A stretch of DNA of 64,000 nucleotides from Homarus americanus (taxonomy: Eukaryota; Arthropoda; Malacostraca; Decapoda; Nephropidae): the NCBI RefSeq assembly GCF_018991925.1, contig NW_024736071.1:11463302-11527301 (forward strand), given 5' to 3'. Positions 35,398 through 49,500 of the stretch are shown piece by piece. Each line of letters opens with the position of its first letter. The stretch's first letter is position 1. Made by a program: the position numbers and the translations under genes. The notes beneath the pieces were generated by a model. The model worked only from the letters and a program-made list of their open reading frames with translations. It had not been told where the DNA came from and made no database searches.

Positions 35398-36909
35398 ATG
35401 TCTTCCACACACAAGGAGTACATTGCGCGCCCGCCCAAGAAGAGGCCACTGGCGCTGTTCAACTACACCCTCGACTCTAACACGGGTAAGTGAAGACATA
35501 AATGTTATGTTTGCCTTTACACTTGAAATATCCGTCAGTTACCTTTGATTAATTATGAAATAATGTGTGGTGGTTCAGGTAGTCGTAGACACACCTAAGT
35601 TAACGTGTCGTTGTGTGTTACAGAGGATGACGAGAACATGCAGCCTCAGGACCTCAGTATGAAGAGTCGTCGAGTACACACGCCTACCACGCCCATCACC
35701 CCGGTGACCCCGCCCGTGATGCTGGCTCCCACACCCCTGCCTTACCCTACCAAATCATCGGCCACGCCCACCTCAACCCTAACACCTCGCCGTCCCGCTG
35801 ACGTCACAGCCTTGCTTGGGTTAGTTGGGGGCAACATCAGCATCGCCGCCAATATCACCAACACCCACATCACCAACAACAACATCACCAACAATAGCAT
35901 CACCAATAACAGCATCACCAGCAACAGCATCACCAACAACAGCATCACCAACAACAGTATCAGTAACAACAACATCACCAACAGCAGCAGTGTTAGTAGC
36001 TACAGCAGCAGTAACAGCAGCAGCACCTTCAGCACCAGCTTCAACACTGGCAGTAATAGCTTCATGAGCAGCGCTGGCCTGCGTCTCATCAGTGAGGTGG
36101 CGGCAGCTTGTGGGCGTCCAACAGTGCTACGGGCTCCTGGAGGGACGCCCACCACCCACACCAGCCCCTACGCTCCCCCCACCCCGAGGGACCCTCTTCG
36201 TAATGTGCTGAGGGAGCGAGGTGTGGGGGTCCGCCCGTGGCACTACCACCCCTATCTTCCTCTAGGTGTGTACGGCCTCCCCTCACCACTTCAGTCCGCC
36301 CACACGCCCACCTCCCATAGGGATGTCTCCAGTCCAGCAGCTCGCTCTCGGGGTGGGTCTGTGTCGCCCCCGGGTGAGGCAGGGTCGAGCAGCAGCGAGA
36401 GCAGCCCCGAGGGACAACAGGAGGGTCGTGGACCCCGCCTGGCTTGTCCAGACTGTGGTCGACGCTACGCTACCATGGCCGGCCTGGCCAAGCATCGGCA
36501 GTTCCACTGCCTGAAGGACGCGGGTCGGTCTTTCGCGTGCAAACACTGTGACAAAGTGTACACAAGCCTGGGTGCCCTCAAGATGCACATCCGCACCCAC
36601 ACATTGCCTTGCAAGTGTCAGCTCTGTGGCAAGGCCTTCTCGCGGCCCTGGCTGCTGCAGGGGCACATCAGGACCCACACCGGTGAGAAGCCCTTCCAGT
36701 GTCCGCAGTGTGACCGCTGCTTCGCTGACCGCAGCAACCTGCGGGCACACCTCCAGACTCACACAGATGTTAAGAAATATGCGTGCAGGACCTGCCCTAA
36801 GACCTTCTCCCGTATGTCATTGTTAGTAAAACATGAAGACCACGGTTGTCCTGGCGTGCGTCCCACGAGGCCCTTAGTTCTGACCCAGGCTTCACCCGTC
36901 GCCCTCTGA
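35398..36909 (+). CDS. sna: Snail/Escargot-family zinc-finger transcription factor (two exons)
   Basis: Exon 1 is 35398-35485, intron 35486-35623 (GTAAGT...TTACAG, 138 bp), exon 2 is 35624-36909; the join makes Glu30 and gives 457 aa. Start ATG follows CACAAC and lies 119 bp after a TATA box. Residues 11-17 (RPPKKRP) match the basic N-terminal box of insect Snail/Escargot. PQDLSMK at 37-43 is a CtBP co-repressor motif. Residues 100-175 are an Asn/Ser/Thr-rich array. Five zinc fingers follow with ligand pairs C304/C307-H320/H324, C335/C338-H351/H355, C361/C364-H377/H381, C389/C392-H405/H409 and the family's C2HC finger C417/C420-H433/C438. Landmarks [17 protein letters not shown] and [19 protein letters not shown] are Snail-specific. 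Known family role: nuclear repressor binding CAGGTG in mesoderm, neural and epithelial-mesenchymal programmes. There is no vertebrate SNAG start. It may be orthologous to snail, escargot or worniu; fingers 4-5 lean towards escargot (RAHLQTH, GCPG). Confidence 0.95.
35486..35623 (+). other. sna: Intron 1 of the Snail-family gene
   Basis: Donor GGGTAAGT and acceptor TTGTGTGTTACAG flank 138 bp. Exon 1 carries 29 codons plus one base, and exon 2 supplies AG to complete Glu30. The intron separates the N-terminal basic box from the CtBP motif. Confidence 0.88.
35833..35990 (+). repeat. Coding 15-bp repeat (Asn-Ser-Ile-Thr-Asn)
   Basis: About nine tandem units of AACAGCATCACCAAC inside exon 2. They encode [10 protein letters not shown] repeats (residues about 100-152) and are followed by poly-Ser with AGC codons. 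The other frames here are shadows. Confidence 0.9.
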
Positions 36910-38380
36910 CCAAACACAACACACACATACACCCAAACACAATCACGCACACATTCACATGCAGACTGAGTGCTACTTTCAGTGATATTACAAAACGTGC
37001 CAAGATGTGAAAACTTATTGAACAGTATTAAACTAGAGTTGTGAACCTACCAGTGACCTATCAAAGGTAAGGTTTAAATTATTAGTTATCGTGTAAACAT
37101 GACCACTGTGTCTCCACTGTGGAGGGAGACACGTGGTTAGCTGTGCTCGAGTCAACGTATGAGGTGCCAAAGTGTCACTCAGTGCCAGGGATAGCGCTGT
37201 GTCTAGTCAAGCCACACCCAGTGTTGGTCGCCCGCCTCAGAGCCTCTGGCTTAATATGTGTAACACTAAGTATGGGGACACCGTAAACGACAAACTACTC
37301 GGCGCCATTCATAAAAGGATTCATCATGTCTCAAGATGCTCTATTAACATCATTTTATGGCTCTATAAATCTTAATGAACCTAACAACATTTTCATGGGA
37401 GTCAAGTTTGAGCGGTGAGTGGACAATACCGGTGGGATGTGTTAGAGGTGGCCCAGTGTGTGAACGGCCAGGTGTGAGCCTCGCCAGGCGGGTTGTCCTC
37501 AGCTTTACCCGAGACCCTCAGCACCAGCACCGTGGGTCTCCTCAACGTACCTGCATTCCACCAGTCCCACCTATTGTAGTCTCGCTGGGGGGAAGAGGCG
37601 GCTGGGAAGAAAGGAAGGGCAGCGTGAGAGTCCACCCTGAGAAAGAAGGGAAGAGGGAGAGAGCGGGTCGGAAATGGGGGAAAGTGTAAGAGGAAGGGTT
37701 AGGAATGGAGGAGATTAGTGAGTGTGAGGAGAGATTATGAATGAGAGGGTAGAGTGACAATATAAAACTTAAGGTGAAGAACATGTGAAACACCCAAGAG
37801 ACGGAGATTAGTAGAACTTGTGCACATGTTTTAATTGTAAGCAGTTTGTTGTCAACGGATAAATCATGTAAGACTAATTCCTGCTTCCCCCAAACCACTG
37901 ACCGTAGCTCGAGGACTACAGTAACCTCTCGTCCATAAGTATGAGTGGCAGCCTCTCTACCCCAGTGAGAAACTTTGTGAATTATGCCTGTTAGAGGTTT
38001 ATTGAGACATTATGGTGAGACTAATAAGACTTTTGGTGTGACCCTAGACTGTGTCAACGATACTTCCTGAATCTGTCTTTATTATGCCTTATGTATATGA
38101 GCTGCTCTGCTCCTCTCACTCCTACATGGGACTTCTACAGTGACACGTCTCGTATAAACATTCAAGTGTCAGAGCTGCTGTGTGGTCACGTGTAGGGGGC
38201 AGGGGGGACAGAGAATCACCACTGTGCCAATCATATTCGGTGCCTTCTTCAGTACTCACTGTCTTCCTGTTGTATATGCAAATTTGGTTACTATAAAATA
38301 TTCTTATACTGTACTATGCATATCTAAAGTATATCTATATTTTATACTTTTATAAATAAAAATGCTTAAATTATGTACTG
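36910..38380 (+). other. sna: Probable 3' UTR of the Snail-family gene
   Basis: No new gene feature follows the TGA at 36907-36909. AATAAA at 38355-38360, in an AT-rich context, is the best polyadenylation signal. A second AATAAA at about 38592 could extend the UTR. The exact 3' end is inference. Confidence 0.5.
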
Positions 38381-39488
38381 TTTAATTCACTACCTAATAC
38401 TACTGAGTGTCTAGGTAACAAGAATAATCGATTACTAAGAGTGAGAAGTTTTAAAGTGTTGATGTGTATACAGTAAACTCTGGTTAACACTAGTATACCC
38501 CACAACTCTGAGGGACGGGACTGTTGTAAATACATTATTGAGTTTCAGTTACAGCAAAACTCCTGAAGAGGCGCCCCAACATGTATCTTGTAATAAATAA
38601 ACAACTTGACAAGAACAGAGAGAGAGAGAGAGAGAGAAACCCCTGCTGGCTCTATTATTGAAGCTTCAGCCTCGGTGTTTAGGCTATAACAGGTTGAACA
38701 ACAATACTCACAAGAAACTACGACAAAACAATATTTTTTTCTTTAACTCTATGTAAAGACAATAAATCAAGACTTCCACAGAGATAAAATATTCCACTGC
38801 TACTTGTCATCTTAACACTATGATCGACGAGAGCTTGGATTAAACTAATACACTTTTTGCTCTCTAGGGTCAACTTTTACTTCATGAAACTTCTAAACCC
38901 TTATTCACTTTATCACCCGATACATTTCTTCTTCACTGTACAAGATCAATATTTTCATTCTCCTCGACATGATACTTGACGCGTAACTCGCTCCATCTTT
39001 ACAGCCCAGTGACTCATATCGTCCACCTCCTCCCCTTCCCAGCACTATCCTCTGGTCAATGTACACCACCTTAATCAGCCTCTCATCACAGGTTCCACAA
39101 ATCTAATAAATATCTAATCAATATCCAGGCGCCTTTAAAATAAATTCTTGTAATATACATTTTATACAACTTCATTCATCGTTCTCTCAGTTATACATAT
39201 GTTATTCATCTTTATTCATATTCTTACTCATCCAGATATCTTAAACACTACACTCTAACAGACTATCTTATTAGTTGTATTAGTTCAGGAATTATTAGAC
39301 ACAAGTTAACAGGTGTAATAAAACAAGTATTTCCTCGTCTCGGCTCCTGGCACTGTACTTTACTCTCATAATGTTAAAAGTGCAAAAAAAATGTATCTTT
39401 CCAACAACCATTTTCTTCCCTGACTCCTCCTCGCTGTACATGAGTGAGGTTTCTACTACACGATTAGATACAGTACAATCCGTGTGTA
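38381..39488. other. Unique intergenic DNA
   Basis: AT-rich. Short GA run at 38617-38637. No gene seen. Confidence 0.5.
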
Positions 39489-39800
39489 GTTCCTGGTTTC
39501 GTTATATACTATGTTCCCGTATAGTTCTTGGTTTCCCTTATACTCGATGTTCCCTATAATTCTTGGTTTCCCTAATACCCGATGTTCCCGTATAGTTCTT
39601 GGTTTCCCTTATACTCGATATTCCCTATAATTCTTGGTTTCCCTAATACCCGATGTTCCCGTATAGTTCTTGGTTTCCCTAATACACTATGTTCCCGTAT
39701 AGTTCTTGGTTTCCCTAATACCCGATGTTCCCGTATAGTTCTTGGTTTCCCTAATACCCGATGTTCCCGTACAGTTCTTGGTTTCCCTTATACCTTATGC
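39489..39800. repeat. 36/33-bp minisatellite
   Basis: About nine units of GTTCCCGTATAGTTCTTGGT then TTCCCTAATACCCGAT. Some units have a 3-bp deletion (CCCTATAATTC). Unit lengths divisible by three keep a 12-aa repeat frame open on the plus strand. Confidence 0.93.
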
Positions 39801-40972
39801 TACCTGTAGAGTGAGCACTGCGCCAACACCCTTACACGCACAATATTCATCACTATAACTGCCCCTCCAGCCTTGGCCACCTCATTCACCATTTACCTCC
39901 GCATCTCCTGGTTTATAAATTCTCGTGTGGACTGTTACGTCTGTCCCTTCTTTTGTAACAATGGGTAACGTTATTTTAAACCATCGTCCTCAAAGAGTTA
40001 ACTTAAGGGTCTTACTGTACGAGAGACTAATGTATAAATATCTAATTGTCCACAAAGATCACATCAATAAACTTATGCAAACTTTTTTCACGGCAGTTTC
40101 GTTTGATTTATATTCCTAAACTTTACAAGTTACATGGAAAATGTTTACGGTATTAAGTAAAATGCTCAGGGAACATCATTATTCCACATACAGTAAAGCC
40201 CAGCTCCATCAACATGACCCGCGGCTTGTGACGTGATGAGCTGTATTTAAAGGTAAACGAAAAATAATGTACAATACACGGTGCATGTATACACAGTGGA
40301 CAGTAGTAGTGTAGACGTGCACGATGTACCAGATCATTACTCTCCCTGGCTGTTGTTGGGCAGCTTCCATAAGCGGTAGTAACCAGCGTGACAGAACTAC
40401 AGCTCAGAAATGCAGGATTCCAAAATTGTCTGCAGGTGTATTTAAAGAACAAGTTTAACAGAGTGTTGACCAGATTAACGACGACTGAAGAGACAAATGT
40501 TAAGAGCGTTATGGTAAATAAATCTTATAACTGTCTGATGTATATATCAGAAACAGAACCACAATACGACCCAAATAATTCATGGCATTGTTGCATTTGT
40601 TGCCGCGAGTTGCAACATGAATTACGCAAAACTGGTCTTAAGTGTACCAGACCTGAACCTGGAGACCCTCTCTCTCCCTTCAGTATTGGGGGTTACCATC
40701 CCACCAGTTGTAGGACACTGGACATTCGAAAAAACGAGTAGCATGGGTATCGTATCTATCGGAGTGAATGGTTTAATCGTCCATACGTATCGTGGAGTCT
40801 CTCTGAGTGGCAGATTATATGATGGACAGCCCTCCTTCCTACCTTCCTCGACCCCAGAGGGACGCCAGCACAATAGACCACAGGGAAGGAATGCTGATGG
40901 TGGGTAACATTGTCCTTAATAAGCAACATACTGGTTACGTTCAACTAATTCTAACTGTGTACACACACATCT
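39801..40972. other. Unique intergenic DNA, no gene seen
   Basis: Open frames up to 117 codons (40388-40741) show no recognisable domain. They overlap other frames and lack splice or promoter support. Confidence 0.5.
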
Positions 40973-42632
<1,660 letters not shown>

Positions 42633-42633
42633 G

Positions 42634-42665
<32 letters not shown>

Positions 42666-42674
42666 CTAGGCATG

Positions 42675-42729
<55 letters not shown>
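42633..42729. repeat. (CA)n and (GT)n microsatellite pair
   Basis: CA run (42633-42661), 15 bp spacer, then GT run (42677-42729). The two complementary runs could form a hairpin. Confidence 0.95.
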
Positions 42730-42731
<2 letters not shown>

Positions 42732-43100
42732 GGGGCCCTGGGCTGGAGGAAGAAGAGGTTAAATAACTACGTGAGGATACAAGGTAATAAACTTTTATAG
42801 ATGAGGGGAGGAAGGGAACAATTCCTATATAGGTGACCGAACGACGTAGGTAATATAATAAAATGAACGGGACAAGGTAAGTAAGGTAAGGCATTCAAGT
42901 TGAAGCAGTTTTGTAGATGGAGAAATTTAACCTAAAAGAATTAATTATGTGATGAAATAACAAATACATTTTAAAATAAGAAGAAATTGATAATATTTTA
43001 GTAATAGAACTTTAACAAGGAAAAAAGAACTGCAGGAAAAAACAAAGAAAAAACACAAGAAGAATATAAAGAAAAAGATAACGGGACCAAAACGATATAA
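42730..43100. other. Unique A-rich DNA
   Basis: No gene seen; A-rich up to the telomere-like tract. Confidence 0.45.
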
Positions 43101-43250
43101 CCTAACCTAACCTAACCTAACCTAACCTAACCTAACCTAACCCAACCCAACCTAACCTAACCCAACCTAACCTAACCCAACCCAACCTAACCTAACCTAA
43201 CCCAACCTAACCTAACCTAACCTAACCTAACCCAACCTAACCTAACTCAA
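43101..43250. repeat. Interstitial telomeric repeat (CCTAA)n
   Basis: Thirty pentamers in unbroken 5-bp register. The first eight are perfect CCTAA (TTAGG on the other strand, the ancestral arthropod telomere unit). The rest are CCTAA mixed with CCCAA, and the last is CTCAA. All substitutions are the same T-to-C change until the final unit. Confidence 0.97.
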
Positions 43251-45227
43251 GAACAATAATACCTATATACAATGAATAATATAGTACATTAGCAGTATTA
43301 GTAACGTTATACACTATTGAATCTTTCCTCGCTAAAGCAAATGTCGGATTTCATATGCATAACGAGATGTGTTTCCGTGTTAAATATTGTCAAGGATAAC
43401 GCTTACTATAACCAGATCACATTAACGATGACTCACAGTACACCCTCTAGGTCATAATACTGATGACTCACTGAGGTTGGTTACACAAACGATGACTCAC
43501 TAAGACTTACTACATAGATGATGACTCACTTCCTAAGACTGAGTTACACAAATGATTACAAAAACGATGTTATGATGAGTGATGAAATAAACTTACCCCC
43601 TGACTAACTGATTGAGTGGGTGATTGACGAATTGAATTAATGCCTGACTGATTAAGTGATTCATTGACTGATTGACTTATTAAGAAGCTAACTGTTAAGC
43701 TGCCTAAGTGACTGTCTGCCCGACTTGCTGACGAATTTACTGAGTGACTAACAGACAGACTGACTGACTGAGTGTCTAGCTGACTGATTGACTGACTGAT
43801 TGGGTATCAGAGTGAATATGTAACTTCCTAACTAACTAGCTGCATCATTGAAGATATTTGTTGCCTTGTCCTCACCGCCTTGCCCACACGCATATATTGC
43901 CTGTGATTAATTCTTGGTCTTCCTTGTGGTGATTTTAAAAAGGAGAGACGGTAAAAAAAAAAGCGAAGTAAAAAGCGAGGAATGTATTCATGAAATGTAC
44001 ATTCTTGTGGCCTTACTCAGTGACAGCGGCACGAGAGGACAAGACCAGAAATGAGCTTTAGCGCTGTGAGGGGGCGGGTGTAAGTGGCACTGGGTCACGG
44101 TGACTCACTCCTTCACATGTAAGGGTTATACAGCCTCTGGTCAGGACGTCCGTGGTGGCTGGCGTGGGTGTGTGTGATCTCCGTACACATTATAATAGTA
44201 GTAAATGAAGATACTACATCTATTACTTGAAATTCTACTTTTGCAAACACTACTACTACTCTTAATAACAATAATATATGTTATTACGTTTATTATCAAG
44301 TACCTAATTTATAAATTAATGTAAACAAGACAATGAAACACGCGATCATTTCCGCCCATAAGATCATAAATCATCATCCCTGTGTGTGTGTGTGTGTGTG
44401 ATTTTATATCAATAGCATGTGTCAGCACAGCAGTGTTAGCTGTTGCCAATGTTCCCATTTTGAAAACATGCTCATAAGCTTCCCTTTTCAGCTCTGAGGC
44501 ACGATTACACGGGGAAAGAATGTATCATGATATCAGCTCCATGTTTGTGGTGTTATTCCGTGACACCATCGTAATTCTTATAGTACAGAAAAACTACATG
44601 ACAACAATATTATATAGTGTATGTGTGTGTTGTGGTCAGTATAGATAACGACATCATCTTTAAGAACACTGCTCCATGTCAGACGTATCTGGTTTAGTAA
44701 CAAGACGATTAGCAAGAAGAAATATTACTAAATCTGCGTAAACTATGTAGATGATTATTGATACCTTGAGCTGTATACACATGCCCTGTTAGAGTGTGGC
44801 TGTTGACAATGTGTCAGTTGAGAGTACGTCAGCTGAGTGACAATTGAGAGTGCGTCAACTGCGAGTTTGTCAGTTGACAGTCTGCCAGCTGAGAGTGTCA
44901 GTTGAGAGTACGTCAGCTGCGAGTGTGTCAGTCTAGGGTGTCAGATTATGAAAGCATATTGACCTACGCCGCCACTGGCCCGGGCCGGGTGGGACGACCT
45001 CACAGGGTGAAGATAATTTATACGCATATCAATAAGTGTCTTGGTATAATTGGAGTTACAGCAATGAAGAAATATTATAAATAATTAGGCAGGCAGGCAG
45101 GCAGAAAGATAGATAGATGAATAGATATAGAAAGAAAGATAGGATTGAGATATATAACAACTTAAAATACGCATTGCTATAAGATTACACGTTAAAAGGG
45201 TAGACAAATAAACGTCCTGCATACGCT

Positions 45228-45229
<2 letters not shown>
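43251..45229. other. Unique intergenic DNA with degenerate short repeats
   Basis: GACTGATT-like words are scattered at 43590-43850 and GTCAGCTGAGAGTG-like words at about 44805-44940. A GT run lies at 44383-44400. No gene recognised. Confidence 0.5.

Positions 45230-45320
<91 letters not shown>
45230..45320. repeat. (AT)n microsatellite
   Basis: About 91 bp of AT. Confidence 0.96.
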
Positions 45321-45325
<5 letters not shown>

Positions 45326-45611
45326 AGATACACTTCACGATTCTTATGACATACTACGCCCCATGAGCCATCTTCCTCGCCCTGCACAGTCTTGCTACCC
45401 CCTTCCCACCCTCCTTACCCCATCCTATTCTGTTCCCTTCCACCCTGCAAAGCCCTACTCGCCTCATTATCCTGCTCACCCCTCTGCTCGCCCCGCCTCG
45501 CCTCTACTAGGATAGATACTCTCAGTCGCCAGTGTTTTGTGTAGTTGGTGAGGGAGTGAGTTAGTGATGGTGGGTGGGGCTGCATGGGAACAGAAGTGCA
45601 TAAGTAAGAGG

Positions 45612-45657
<46 letters not shown>
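45612..45657. repeat. (GT)n microsatellite
   Basis: About 23 GT units. Confidence 0.95.
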
Positions 45658-45661
<4 letters not shown>

Positions 45662-46060
45662 AGTGGGTGGATGGGTGAAACAGGTGAATGTATGTGTGGG
45701 CGGTGAGTGGGGAGGTGGAAGGGTAAGAGGGTGCGGGGGGAGGGGGGGATGAAGGTGACATGGTAAGAGCAGGTGAGGGTAGAGGCAGCTGGGTGAGTGA
45801 GGGGTCAGGTGAGGTGTTGAGTAAACAAGGGGAGATACACAACACTGTGACACGACACTCACTAAAGGGGGAAGGGAAGGTTATGGAAGGGTACGGGAGG
45901 GAGGAAGATGATGAGGAGAGGTAACAGGGGAAGAAGAAAGAATAGGAGAGGATGGAAGGACGAGAGACAGAGAGGGAAGTAATGGAGAGGAGATAATAAG
46001 GTATAAGGGGAAGATAAGTAGAGTGGGGAAGGATAGGGGAAGAAGGGAAGGTAAAGAAAG
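45658..46060. repeat. Purine-rich tract
   Basis: GGTGAGTGGG then GGAAGGAGGAAG-type low complexity; minus-strand frames are composition artefacts. Confidence 0.7.
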
Positions 46061-46722
46061 GAGGAAGCGAAGTACCCGGGGGTAAGGTTATCAACTACAG
46101 GGAAGGACCGGCAGGTGACAGGCACAAAGATGAAACAATTGATAAATTAGAAAGATACAAAATGAAAGTCAATAACTGGAGTAAGGAAAATACGAATAAG
46201 AAAATGTGGAAATCAAGAATAAGTGGGAAACAATTATGGAGAGAGAGAGAGACTGGCTGTTGATATCGTCTACCATACTCACTCCCAGTAAATACAGTAG
46301 CGTCAGTGTCAATATGGTACCATAGTTAACAATGTGTCCAGCACGTGTGGCAAGTGAGAAATAAACCTGGTCCTAAATAGTGTAATTTTGTGACACATCT
46401 GTGTGGCCTCATCTGGTGATGTCCGACTTGGGAGGTGAGGAAGAGCAGGGACATGTGAGGGTCGTGACAGGGGGTCCACACGCTGTTGTGGAGAGCGAAG
46501 ATCTGGAGAAGAATGTGCGGTGAGAGTTATTGTTTGGTCCCTTCCGGTCACTTCCGCTACTCTCTCGGTATGTGGGTCTGGCCACGTGTCACCCCCCCCC
46601 CACACATATGCCACCCACACCGCCCCTCACACTGTACCTCCCATTCTGTTTCCAAACGTTATGAAGGCTTACTCGAACTCTATGGGTGAACCAGACCTTC
46701 AAAATGTTAGCATATACTCTGA
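46061..46722. other. Unique intergenic DNA
   Basis: No gene recognised. A poly-C run lies at about 46592-46600. Confidence 0.45.
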
Positions 46723-46866
46723 GAACAATTCGCTTATTTCACCAGATGATTAACCACCCTAATGTTAACCTAACCTAACCTAACCTAACCTAACCACCAT
46801 TTAGTTTTAGGGTGTTTAATCATCAGGTGTAATAATCGGTGGTTCCTAATCTTCATGAGATCTCAC
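46723..46866. mobile_element. MITE-like inverted-repeat element, copy 3
   Basis: Left arm GCTTATTTCACCAGATGATT (about 46732) and right arm, on the opposite strand, ending in CACCTGATGATTAAACACCC. The outer part TCATGAAGATTAGG is clear only on the right. The centre has a perfect CCTAA array (about 46768-46794). It matches the copies at 4796 and 19130. Confidence 0.72.
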
Positions 46867-49500
46867 AAAGCTAGCCAGTGACTTCCTGAGTCACCCCAGA
46901 CCTCAGAAGGTAGCTCCTGCAGCGGCCTTTCCTCCTCCTTATGCACAGGAGCTCCCCGAGAGACTTGTGAGGGTGTGGCGTGTGGTGTGGGGCGTGGTGA
47001 TGGGGAGGATAACTGCAGCCTCCCTGACATCTGAGACGCACGTGCCTCGCTCTCCCTCTCATGCTGGATGCTCGATAATATAGACACAAGTCCAATTTCT
47101 TTAGTTTTTTAATATTATAACTTCAGGTAAGTAGTTCCTTGTATATGTATGTAGTTCCTCGTGGTCTCAGCAGCACTCAGTAGTTGGTAAATACAACAAC
47201 TCGAGAAAGAAAAACCAAAACAAGCGAAAATCACAGACCCTCTGTTGTCAACAAGAACGCGCGTGCGGCCCAGACACGTGCAGAGATTAAGGAGGTATCC
47301 TTTAGTCCCCCATCCTTCCTTTCTCTCTCTCTCTTCCTTCCTTCCGCTCCGTCCAGCTGTTCTCTATTTTCACAGCGGCAATTGAAAGCTTCCGCCGCCT
47401 TTAATGACTTGGGGTCCTTATCACCTGCGGGACGTCGAGACTGCTGATAGACGTGTGGAAGAGGGACTCTTGTCTCACTATACCTGTACAACACCAGCCC
47501 TCGTCCGCAGCACCAAGCCAGGGTTGAACACACACTTGACGAAAGAATGTGAGAGGCACAAAAAACTAGCTCATAGTAGTTGCTGTAGACATTAAGAATG
47601 CTTTTCAGTCTCCCCAAAACAAGTTAGGGAAGAACAACACAGGCAGAGGCTGGAACACAACTCAACACACAACCTTCAAGATATGTTAAGCATGACAACA
47701 ACCTGCACTCTGTCCCAAGTATTTCATTCTAATTCGTAATACTAGTTTAACCCGGGCTGTACTGGGCTATACAGACAGAAGAATATGAAAAAATGTAACT
47801 GCCAGAAACAGAGATATGGAAGTTTAGTTGAACTGGATAATACTGAATAACTAATACACTTGTGATGAAATACTATGCAAATAATTGAATAAAGGCGTGA
47901 ATACAATATACTCTCGATAATTGTAAATCACCAGCAGACTCCGATATAATTTTGGTTCACGACAGTATTCTAGTCATGTTGCCATTGATGTTTAATGGGC
48001 GGAGTGTAGAGAATATTATATTAATGCAGTCCATAGCCCACAACATTGTACAGTTCTTTCATTTAATTTTTCCCCAAATAAGAGAAGAAAAAAGTCCAGC
48101 GTATGATAAAATAATTTACTAAAGCAAGAAATTTTCACTTACAATTAAGGTAATCATTGTGTTAAAATTTGAGTGCAATTTATAAATTCACTTCAACTAC
48201 AAATACAATTTTATGATTGTCTATATGAATAAATTATGCACAAGATATAAGTTTAGATTAAGGAAAGTTCTGATTAGCGAGGATCGGGTTAGTGAGTGTG
48301 ACCTATACGTAAACATAAACAAAGTCACACAACCATCAGGGAGCGGAACTATGAAGTAGCTGTTAAAAACATAACAATCCTGACCCTAATTACCCATCAC
48401 CTTCATTCCATTCTTAACTCTATGGGATGAGACGGATATACTATAGACGACACAATGCCCTGGTTGAGGAGGATTCAGTAGTAGTAGTAGTAGTAGTGAA
48501 TCCCACACAAAGTAAACAGATGAAAACAGAGAAAGAGAAACAGGGATAAATTAATGGAGAAAATAAAGGGTTGATGTGTCTGGGAGCGGAGGAGTCAACA
48601 ATGGAAACAACGAGTGACAAAATGTATCACAATAACAGAATAAAACGGGGTAAAGGAAGTGAAGTTAAATAGCGAGGTGAAGCTGTTACGGACATATTGA
48701 GAGAAAGGAAAGAATAAATAAGAAAATGTATAATGTTAAGAAGTGGATGATGGAAAATAGAGAGAGGAAAAACAGGAAGATGATGATGGAGGAAAGAGGC
48801 AAACGAAATAGTAGAAGAGAGGCAGGACATCCAGGAAGCGTAAATAATAGGAGAGGAAGTCATCTTGTGGCTAATGAGGATGTCACAGCTATCGTATATA
48901 GAGTGAATGGGTGAAGAAGACAAGTGAAACGAAAAATTGGTTTTGCTTATGATTCCGGCCACACTGCAGCACAGCGAGTAAAGACTTATAATAATAACAA
49001 AGACGTACATACACACATACGTAACAAAGATATACATCATTATTACGTAGTGAGTTGTTGTTGCATTGGTGGAACAAATTTACAAAGGATTTCCAGAGTA
49101 CATTATAGACTTCTTCCCCGGGCGACACCAGTACTCTAGGCATGAGATATCCCAAAGTTGTCTACATACATACTTCATATTCCAACCACCAGGAGCCTCC
49201 ACACAGTTATAGAGTCACGCAACTATACAGTACCGACGCCTCTTATTAAATCTAAAGACATAAACATTCATTAATTAGTTTGTATTTCAGGTCAGTGTCA
49301 CCTGTGGGGTCAAAACAGTGAAGGACTTTTTTTTTTTACTGTTCCATTTTGTTTTAAATAAATAAAGTATACATAGAACTGTTTGCTTTCAGGTGTTGGC
49401 GCGGTGTGTATATACAGTACATATAAACAAGAATGGTATAAATCTTGATATAATTGTTAGTATAAATCATGCTGAACAGTTTTGTCCAGATTCTGTAAAC
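46867..49500. other. Unique intergenic DNA, no gene seen
   Basis: Mostly AT-rich. Short AGT run at 48478-48495. Open frames to 137 codons have no recognisable domain. Confidence 0.5.

Noticed and set aside
35175..35462. 95-codon minus-strand frame over the promoter and exon 1
   Set aside because: Shadow of the GC-rich promoter and first coding exon of the Snail-family gene.
40388..40741. 117-codon frame with several Cys and His suggesting a small zinc protein
   Set aside because: Cys/His spacing fits no known finger, and an equally long frame overlaps it; no supporting signals.
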